Below the pieces are notes generated by a model. The model made no database searches. It was not told the origin of the DNA and saw nothing but the letters and a program-made list of their open reading frames with translations. This document shows positions 30,920 to 37,154 of a DNA stretch of 37,154 nucleotides, piece after piece. The DNA is taken from assembly GCA_031272205.1 (NCBI GenBank), contig JAISUH010000033.1, positions 1 through 37,154 on the forward strand, read 5' to 3'. The position numbers and the translations under genes were made by a program. The stretch's first letter is position 1. Every line of letters begins with the position of its first letter. Origin of the DNA: Dysgonamonadaceae bacterium (GTDB lineage: Bacteria; Bacteroidota; Bacteroidia; Bacteroidales; Dysgonomonadaceae).

Positions 30920-32281
30920 TCAGGGTAATTCTTTGATTTTTATATTTTGAAACCAGACTTCGTCGCCGTGATCCTGCAAGAGGATATTGCCTTCGGCCGC
31001 ATTGCCGAAGTTGGGCCAGTCTTTGTATTTGCTGTAAGCCACGAGCGCATTCCACTCTTGATTATTTCGCTCATACTCAATTATTTTCACTCCGTTCAGC
31101 CAATGTTCTACATGATTGTCTTTCACGACAATCATCGCCGTATTGAAAAAACCGGGGCGGAAAGGTTTGTTGTCCGGCGCGGGGATCAGGTCGTACAGCG
31201 AGCCGAGGGTGCGGTTGCCCTTAACCCCCAGTTTTGCGTCGGGATGCCGCCAGTCGTCCAATAGTTGAAATTCGCAGCCGATAGCCGAGCCCTCGCCTTT
31301 GTTGAGCGCGGGATCCACAAAATATTTGACGCCGCTGTTGGCGCCGTCGGTGATTTTGAAATCGACCTTGAGGATAAAATTCCGGTAAGGTTTCACAGTA
31401 ACGATATCGCCGCCGTTGGCCGATTCTCCGCCGCCGCTTTTCATCACTTTCAGCATCCCGTTTTCGATAGACCATCCTTTCGAGGGGAAGGCCTCTAATT
31501 TTGCTCCACGCCATCCGGCGGTGGTTTTGCCGTCCCAGAGCAACCGCCATCCGTCGCGCCGTTCCCGTTCGGAGATGCTGTTGGGGATGGTGTTGATTTG
31601 GGCAATTGCCGTGTCGTCGGGTGTTTTAAAACGCTCTAAGTGTTCTGTCAGGATGCGAATATTCCGCCACGAGACTGTTTTACCGGCCATGGCTTCGTTG
31701 TTGCCAATGTCGTGCACCTGCAAGGCGATAAATCCCGAAAGGGTGGTATCGTCTAACAGATCGACGCAAGGGACACCGTTGACCCAGGTGCGGATAGAGC
31801 TTCCGATCGCTTCGATGCGAGCCTTGTTCCATTCGCCTTTTTTGAAGGCCTTAACGCCGGTTGGATTATCGTTCATCGGATAGAGCCAGCCGCGGCGTTC
31901 CTCGTCATAGATACCGCCCGTCCAAGCCCCTTCTGCGGGGTCGATCTCGAACTGGTAGCCATATACGTGCCCGTTGTGGTAATTTTTGTCGCTCAGGCTG
32001 CGGAACTGCACGCCCGAATTCATTCCCTGATCTACTTTGAAGTCAAATTCGAGGATGAAATCGCCGTAATATTTGTCGGTAGCCAAAAAGGAGTTGGGCG
32101 AATTGGTTTTCGCTATGCCGACGATGGTTTTGTCCACCACTTTGTATTCGGCCGACCCGTTGACTTTTGTCCAGCCTTTCAGGTTTTTCCCGTTAAAGAG
32201 GTTCTGCCATGCGGCATCCTGAGCCGAAGCGGAGAGCGTGAAAACCGCAGCCATCATAAGAAAGATATTTTTTGTCATCAT
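30920..32281 (-). CDS. Secreted protein with two DUF1080 (3-keto-disaccharide hydrolase) domains
   Basis: The 453-residue protein has a signal peptide (about 1-20, ending SASA). Two DUF1080 concanavalin-like domains follow at about 24-215 ([16 protein letters not shown] ... ILTEHL) and about 240-452 ([16 protein letters not shown] ... IKIKELP); each has the family's opening and a NSGVQF or NSGVKYF segment. DUF1080 members are known to cleave 3-keto-glycosides. It lies 23 bp downstream of a Gfo/Idh/MocA oxidoreductase gene, a pairing in which the oxidoreductase could act at sugar C3 to make or reduce the keto-sugar. The exact sugar is not evident. Confidence 0.87.
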   Translation of the reverse strand: MMTKNIFLMMAAVFTLSASAQDAAWQNLFNGKNLKGWTKVNGSAEYKVVDKTIVGIAKTNSPNSFLATDKYYGDFILEFDFKVDQGMNSGVQFRSLSDKNYHNGHVYGYQFEIDPAEGAWTGGIYDEERRGWLYPMNDNPTGVKAFKKGEWNKARIEAIGSSIRTWVNGVPCVDLLDDTTLSGFIALQVHDIGNNEAMAGKTVSWRNIRILTEHLERFKTPDDTAIAQINTIPNSISERERRDGWRLLWDGKTTAGWRGAKLEAFPSKGWSIENGMLKVMKSGGGESANGGDIVTVKPYRNFILKVDFKITDGANSGVKYFVDPALNKGEGSAIGCEFQLLDDWRHPDAKLGVKGNRTLGSLYDLIPAPDNKPFRPGFFNTAMIVVKDNHVEHWLNGVKIIEYERNNQEWNALVAYSKYKDWPNFGNAAEGNILLQDHGDEVWFQNIKIKELP

Positions 32282-32304
32282 TTTTTTTCGGATTTTTTCG
32301 GAAT

Positions 32305-33726
32305 TTATAAGTTATAAAATTGTTCCCATCCTTTGCGGGGCGGAAGACCGGTAAGGAAAGCATTGGCGAAAGCGTCGTTTTTCACGCATTTTTTGTCGCG
32401 GTCGAAAACGATTTTCCGGTTCAGGCGTTGCGCCATGACCCCAAGGCAGAAGACCTGACTCAATGGGCCGGATATGGCGAAGGGAGAGCGCGTTTTTTCT
32501 TTGCCTTGGCAGGCCAGCAGGAAATTTGCGAAGTGATTTGAAGGGCTTTTGGGCACTTCGGGCAGTTTTTTTGCCATTTCGCGGGCTTTCTCTTCGGGGA
32601 TGATGCTCAGGGTACTTCCGTGCGAACCGCCTTTGAAGGTCAGTTCTTTGCCGTAGAGCTCTTTTCCGGGGTTCAGCTGGGCGGGCTGTATCTTGCCGCC
32701 GCCGACGGAGGGTATATTGGGGTCGATTTCCGAAACGCCGTATCCGTCGGGCACAGCGGGGATATTGTTGAGTCCGTCGTACCACGTGATGGTTAGCGGG
32801 GGCATCTTTCCCCGTTTAGGGAACTTAAATTCGATGGTGCTCGACATCGGGTAGAAATAGTCATTGTGCCCTTCCAGTTTGACGGGATTCACTTCTTCGG
32901 GCAGCCCCAGATCGAGAAATTCGTGGGCGGTGTCGAGAATGTGAGCGCCCCAATCGCCCAGAGCGCCCATGCCGAAATCGTACCAGCAGCGCCACTGTCC
33001 GTTGTGGTAGTCGTGGTTGTATTCGTGGTAGAACTGCGCCATCGTCCACGTGTCCCAGTCGAGGGTTTCGGGAATCGGCTCTGCGGCGGGATATTTTTTG
33101 ATATGGGGATCCCAGCCGTGCCAACGCCGCGAACTGTTCATGTGGGCGGTGATGGCGGTGATGTCTTTGATGATGCCGGCCTCTTTCCAAGCTTTAAATT
33201 GGAAGTAGTTGGCTTCGGAATGGCCTTGGTTTCCCATTTGAGTTACGATATGGGGATGCCTTTTGGCCATGCCGATCAGCAGTTCGGATTCGTGGAAGGT
33301 GCGTGTGAGCGGTTTTTCCACATAAACGTGTTTGCCGAGATGAATGGCGAGCATGCAGATGGGGAAGTGCGAAAAATCGGGAGTTGCGACCACGACGGCT
33401 TCGATTTCGTTTCCTGCCTTGTCAAACATTTCCCGGAAATCCTTAAATCGTTTGGCGTTGGGGAATTTTTTCAATGCGTTTTGGGTGTGTTCGGCGCCCA
33501 AATCGACATCGCAGAGCGCCACAAAATTGGCCAATCCGGTTTTGTCGAACTCGCTGAGTACTTCCCAACCCCGGTTGCCGATGCCGATCATAGCAACGTT
33601 CACTTTTTGGTTTGCACCGACAACACGGCTGTAGCTTGCCGCGTTGAGTTTCGAAGAAACGCCTCCGAAAGCGATTCCTGCGGAAGCTAAGGCCGCGTTT
33701 TTGATAAATTCTCTTCTTGTAGTCAT
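32305..33726 (-). CDS. Tat-exported Gfo/Idh/MocA family oxidoreductase
   Basis: I start at [22 protein letters not shown] (33726) since the twin-arginine signal then sits at the N-terminus; the track's start at 33759 adds 11 residues. The 473-residue protein has a Rossmann NAD(P) site AMIGIGNRG (45-53), the family motif HVYVEKPL (133-140), and a C-terminal alpha/beta domain. The Tat signal implies it is exported folded with its cofactor to the periplasm. It probably oxidises or reduces a sugar ring carbon. It is the middle gene of a minus-strand trio with the GH76 fusion upstream and DUF1080 downstream. Confidence 0.88.
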   Translation of the reverse strand: MTTRREFIKNAALASAGIAFGGVSSKLNAASYSRVVGANQKVNVAMIGIGNRGWEVLSEFDKTGLANFVALCDVDLGAEHTQNALKKFPNAKRFKDFREMFDKAGNEIEAVVVATPDFSHFPICMLAIHLGKHVYVEKPLTRTFHESELLIGMAKRHPHIVTQMGNQGHSEANYFQFKAWKEAGIIKDITAITAHMNSSRRWHGWDPHIKKYPAAEPIPETLDWDTWTMAQFYHEYNHDYHNGQWRCWYDFGMGALGDWGAHILDTAHEFLDLGLPEEVNPVKLEGHNDYFYPMSSTIEFKFPKRGKMPPLTITWYDGLNNIPAVPDGYGVSEIDPNIPSVGGGKIQPAQLNPGKELYGKELTFKGGSHGSTLSIIPEEKAREMAKKLPEVPKSPSNHFANFLLACQGKEKTRSPFAISGPLSQVFCLGVMAQRLNRKIVFDRDKKCVKNDAFANAFLTGLPPRKGWEQFYNL

Positions 33727-33815
33727 GATGAGATTATTTTGAATTTGAATATTTTTCAATCTGTCGTATCAAAAATAGAATTAAATCGGCGAATTAGAAA
33801 ATCATTTTTGTTTTT

Positions 33816-35984
33816 TTACAAAAATCCTTCTTTTTCGAGCAAGGCAGCCGCTTCGATGAGCATGCAGCCGCTAATCTGTCCGCGGAGGAAGGAATCGTGA
33901 GGTTTGAAATACCATCCGTAATTGTAGATCAGAATGTTGCTGTCGGTTGTTGCGCTCGCATAAGTGATCAGCGCCTTGGCATTGTACTCGATAAATTTCC
34001 TGAACGTTTCTTTTTTATCCGGCGGCAGATCGGGGTGCATGGCCAATCGGGCGAAATATCGGATAAAGATGCCTTTAAAGAGGTTCACATCGTGATCCTG
34101 CTGTTCGGCCCAGTCGCTCAATATCCGGTTGTTTTCGGCTTTGACCGACAGATTTTCCAGCGTCCAGTCGGCCGTTCGTATGGCATCTTCCAAATAGTGG
34201 TTTTCGCCCGTTACGTCGTACAATTCCATGGCTGCGCCAAGAAAGGTGCCGGTATTGTATGTCCACGCGCCCGATTTGTTTGCGAAATCATCATAAACGG
34301 CTCCGGTTGCGGGGTCGTGCCTCTTTTCCCTCATCCATTCGTACATTTTTTTTGCCCAGTCCAAGTCGTTCAGTCCTCCGTTTGTTTCGGTATTCCCGTA
34401 TTTAACCCATCGACGAACGGCAATGATGGTTGCCGGGCCGGTAGAGGGCACGCCGGGGGTGCTGTTGGCATCGGTATTCCATTTGATACCCCCGTTCACG
34501 TTGTCCCATCCTTCTAATATCCAGTTCCATAAATCGCGGGCAGAGTTTTCGTAACGCGAATCGTTGGTGGCTTCGAAAGCCCGCAGATGAGCCAAGCCGT
34601 GCCAGGCCATATCATCGTAATAAGCGTTTTTGAATGTGCCGCCGTTTTTCGCTTTTACGCCTTCGTAGAAGTCGTAAATAACCTGCTGATACTTGCTGTC
34701 GTTGGTTCTCAAATAGGCGTCGATAACGACGTCGAGCGCGTGCGCTTCGGGCCAGTAATCATAAGGGTTGACTGTTCCGGTGAGGCTGTTATTGAAGTGT
34801 TTTTTGCTCGTATTCCAATAGCCGACGACAAAATCGGACGAGCTTTGGTTTGCGATATTCGCCCACGATGAGCCTGCAGCGCTAAAATCTTCGGTAGTAA
34901 CCTTAAAATCATGCGAATACTTCGACATGTCCACCGAAACTTCCACCCATCGGTCTTTCAAATTGTCGGCATAACCCCACACCCCGTTCCACAGCTGGTC
35001 GCCTTGATTGGTGATCACGCTTTCTTTCATCGAAAAGGATCCTCCGTCGGATTTTTCCAAAAACTTGTCCACACCCCCTTCGGTCATTTTAAATTTATAG
35101 CGTTTCTCGTCCCCCCACGATTCTTTCGAAAAAGAGATGAGACAGACGTCTTTCCATATTCCCCGACCTTCGTATTCGAGCTTCATCGCTCTCGATCGGA
35201 TGGCGTAAAACAGCGAAATATCGGTAACTTCTTTCATCACGACCGAGCCGGAAGAGAAATTGACGCGAATGCTGTAAACGCCGCTTTTTGTAACTTGAGC
35301 TTCCGAGCCGTCTTCAACCAATTTGCCGTCTTTTACCGAGAAAGAGCGTATATTACTCCCTTCGATATTGTTTGTAAACTTGAAAGGCTGTCCGGCCGTC
35401 AGTTTTGAATAGATGACAAATTCGGCGTCCGAAATTTTTGTAAATCCCATAGCGTCCGAAAGATTCTCTCCAAACTCGCTCCCCCGGCCGGTTAAAAACA
35501 ATTTGGCAATGTCTTCTTGCGCGAAAGGACGTTTAATGACCAATCGGAACGTTTCCTTCGACATGACCTTGGTCGCTTCGTGGTAGGCCTGCACAGCCCA
35601 GCACAATACGCCGGTACTGCCGGTGCTGATACCCGCCTTGGCGGCGATTTCGTTCAGCAGGTTGTAGGTGATGTAGGCGCTGTTTTTCGTGGTTTCGACC
35701 GTATATGCCGGATTGGAGGCAGACCCGTTTTCTCCAAAAAACTTGATTTCGTACTTCGGGGTTATGCCGTTATTGGCCGTGGCTTTCTCCCATTCGAAAA
35801 GAAGGTTGAGTTGCATATTTTCCGAAAATTCGATCTCCTTGTTGTTGGCCGGAGAAATCAGTCGTGCCACAGCATTGATGACGAGAAGATCCTCTGTCTG
35901 GGTCGGGTTTTCAACCGGGTCGGAACACGACGAAAGGATGCCCGTTATAGCAAATGAAAACAGGAAATAAACAATTTTTTTCAT
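33816..35984 (-). CDS. SusE-like / GH76 fusion lipoprotein (alpha-1,6-mannanase type)
   Basis: I start at MKKIVYFLFSFAITGILSSC (35984), which gives a clean lipoprotein signal with C20; the track's start adds 11 residues. Residues about 25-150 resemble the SusE N-domain (LISPANNKEIEFSENMQLNLLFEWEKA), and about 150-370 resemble SusE/SusF glycan-binding modules. The C-terminal half (about 400-722) is a GH76 (alpha/alpha)6 barrel with the catalytic Asp pair in NAYYDDMAWHG (D457, D458). GH76 enzymes cut alpha-1,6-mannan backbones, as in yeast or mycobacterial mannans. A surface lipoprotein that both binds and cuts is implied. It is the first gene of the trio with Gfo/Idh/MocA and DUF1080. Confidence 0.85.
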   Translation of the reverse strand: MKKIVYFLFSFAITGILSSCSDPVENPTQTEDLLVINAVARLISPANNKEIEFSENMQLNLLFEWEKATANNGITPKYEIKFFGENGSASNPAYTVETTKNSAYITYNLLNEIAAKAGISTGSTGVLCWAVQAYHEATKVMSKETFRLVIKRPFAQEDIAKLFLTGRGSEFGENLSDAMGFTKISDAEFVIYSKLTAGQPFKFTNNIEGSNIRSFSVKDGKLVEDGSEAQVTKSGVYSIRVNFSSGSVVMKEVTDISLFYAIRSRAMKLEYEGRGIWKDVCLISFSKESWGDEKRYKFKMTEGGVDKFLEKSDGGSFSMKESVITNQGDQLWNGVWGYADNLKDRWVEVSVDMSKYSHDFKVTTEDFSAAGSSWANIANQSSSDFVVGYWNTSKKHFNNSLTGTVNPYDYWPEAHALDVVIDAYLRTNDSKYQQVIYDFYEGVKAKNGGTFKNAYYDDMAWHGLAHLRAFEATNDSRYENSARDLWNWILEGWDNVNGGIKWNTDANSTPGVPSTGPATIIAVRRWVKYGNTETNGGLNDLDWAKKMYEWMREKRHDPATGAVYDDFANKSGAWTYNTGTFLGAAMELYDVTGENHYLEDAIRTADWTLENLSVKAENNRILSDWAEQQDHDVNLFKGIFIRYFARLAMHPDLPPDKKETFRKFIEYNAKALITYASATTDSNILIYNYGWYFKPHDSFLRGQISGCMLIEAAALLEKEGFL

Positions 35985-36126
35985 GACGTTCAATTTTTCA
36001 GTTCGTAAAAGTAGCAATTATTTTTCAGAAAGACCGAATGTTCCGTGAAAAACAGATGCTTTTCTTTTTCAGCATGTTCAGGCTGTTTGCGAAATTTTGA
36101 TTTTTCGTAATTCATGTATTTATTTT

Positions 36127-36134
36127 TATCTTTG
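36127..36134 (+). promoter_or_regulatory. -7 element for the right-edge ABC exporter gene
   Basis: TATCTTTG is an exact match about 42 bp before the ATG at 36176. The nearest TTTG (36096-36099) is 27 bp upstream, longer than usual. Confidence 0.45.
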
Positions 36135-36175
36135 CATCTGTAACAAAAAACCAAGTATTAAAACCGGATAACAAG

Positions 36176-37154
36176 ATGAACCTTTTTCAACTTTTCCAAA
36201 AAATCCTCCCCTACGTCAAGCCCTACAAATGGCTCGTCGTCCTCGCACTGGGGCTGACTTTCATCGGCGCTCTCACGGCGCAGGTCAATGCTTATGTGCT
36301 GCAATATACCGTCAATTCGATTACCGAACTGCTTGAACAGCACAAGGCGCTGAAAGACGGATTGCATATCGTAGGCATTATCGCTATTGTACTTCTTTCC
36401 AAAGAGTCAGTCAATATTTTTATCTCTTTCGGACAAAAGTTTTTCGGCGAGAAAATACGGATTATGATTTCGCAAGACCTTGCGCAAAAAGTTATAGAAA
36501 AGGTTTTGACCTACCGAATGGCGTTTTTTACGTCCGACGAAAGCGGTTCGGGCAAACTGCAAACCCGCATCGACCAAGGGGTCTCGAGTTTGACGCGCAC
36601 GGTGCAGAGTTTCTTTATCGACATCTTTCCGCTGTTCACGTCGGCAATCGTGGCGCTGATAGGAATGTTTCACGCCAATTTCTACGTCGGACTTGTTGGG
36701 CTGTGCATCGTGCCGATTTATTTTGTCATCAGTCAGCGGCAGGCGCAAAAATTGAAGGGCTGGCGGCGGAATATCCGCCAATATCGCGAAAACAAGTCGG
36801 GCGGAATCATCAATATCATCGAGTCGATAAATGTCATCAAATCCTTTAACAGAGAGGAAATCGAGGCACAAAAACAACTCGAACTGCAAACCGCGCTGAC
36901 CGACACGCAGATGCGCACCCGCTCGACCAATTTCAAGTTCGACGGACTGAAAACGTTTACCGAACAGTTCGGCGTGGTGATTATCATTATCCTGACGGCT
37001 TACTTAGTTCTGACCGGACAAATGCAAATCGGCGCAATTATGCTGCACATAATGCTTTTCAACAACGTTACCGCCCCGATTCGCCAACTTCACCGCATTT
37101 ACGACGACGTGAACGACGCCCTGATTTATGCCGAAGGATTTTTCGATATTATGC
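36176..37154 (+). CDS. ABC exporter, fused permease-ATPase (MsbA-like), cut by the window edge
   Basis: The first 326 codons are present, starting MNLFQLFQKILPYVKPYKWLVVLALG. This part is the exporter membrane domain: helices at about 18-45, 60-85, 135-160, 162-180 and 265-290, with cytoplasmic loops such as YRMAFFTSDESGSGKLQTRIDQ and NIIESINVIKSFNREE that are characteristic of type IV (MsbA/LmrA-like) exporters. The ATPase domain would follow beyond the edge, so its motifs cannot be checked. It is absent from the ORF track because it has no stop in the window. Substrate is unknown; lipid, peptide or drug export are possible. Confidence 0.9.
   Translation, partial: MNLFQLFQKILPYVKPYKWLVVLALGLTFIGALTAQVNAYVLQYTVNSITELLEQHKALKDGLHIVGIIAIVLLSKESVNIFISFGQKFFGEKIRIMISQDLAQKVIEKVLTYRMAFFTSDESGSGKLQTRIDQGVSSLTRTVQSFFIDIFPLFTSAIVALIGMFHANFYVGLVGLCIVPIYFVISQRQAQKLKGWRRNIRQYRENKSGGIINIIESINVIKSFNREEIEAQKQLELQTALTDTQMRTRSTNFKFDGLKTFTEQFGVVIIIILTAYLVLTGQMQIGAIMLHIMLFNNVTAPIRQLHRIYDDVNDALIYAEGFFDIM

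Overview
The window is a chromosomal segment of a member of the Bacteroidota, most likely the order Bacteroidales. The evidence is SusE-like, fimbrillin-like and DUF1080 proteins, lipoprotein signals of the LxSC type, TPR-membrane-HTH regulators, almost no Shine-Dalgarno sequences, and several copies of the phylum's promoter pattern (TTTG about 20 bp before TAnnTTTG). I cannot name a genus from sequence alone.

Positions 1-12970 are a housekeeping block. A secreted-protein gene runs off the left edge on the minus strand. Then, also on minus, come rnhB, a secreted metallophosphoesterase, dnaA, an MCE (MlaD-like) protein, an N-acetylmuramoyl-L-alanine amidase and ilvE. On the plus strand lie dnaG, a NatA/NatB-type ABC exporter pair and a fused HAD phosphatase / MenI-like thioesterase, arranged as one tight run. 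The AT-rich gap upstream of dnaA is a weak candidate origin region.

Positions 12971-21958 mix glycan enzymes and housekeeping genes. A GH18 lipoprotein is followed by a chimeric remnant that joins a TonB-receptor-like N-terminus to a GH18 C-terminus. A GH127-type protein with an F5/8 C domain sits 13 bp behind tex. radA diverges from tex, and a tRNA-Cys gene with a textbook Bacteroidota promoter follows.

Positions 21959-30919 are accessory and repeat-rich. A higBA-type toxin-antitoxin pair lies between two nearly identical direct copies of a 186-bp element with 14-bp terminal inverted repeats. Next come a fimbrillin-like lipoprotein, a 68-residue small protein, a divergent TPR-HTH regulator, and a DUF433 antitoxin whose DUF5615 partner toxin is broken. 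The gaps here, and those flanking the GH18 genes, are built from the same few modules in different orders and orientations: two heptamer families (GAGAATT/AAGAATT and TTTATAG/TTCTTAG), CAACCCCGTACGGGGTTG palindromes, an IS-like inverted-repeat end, and a block with CCCTTATT...AATAAGGG arms. This shuffled mosaic is the most unusual structural feature of the window.

Positions 30920-36013 hold a minus-strand glycan operon: a SusE-like/GH76 fusion lipoprotein, a Tat-exported Gfo/Idh/MocA oxidoreductase, and a tandem DUF1080 protein, suggesting periplasmic attack on mannan-type or other glycans and 3-keto-sugar chemistry. From 36176 an ABC exporter gene (MsbA-like) runs off the right edge.

All family calls come from reading motifs by eye and from remembered family features. 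No database search or folding program was run.
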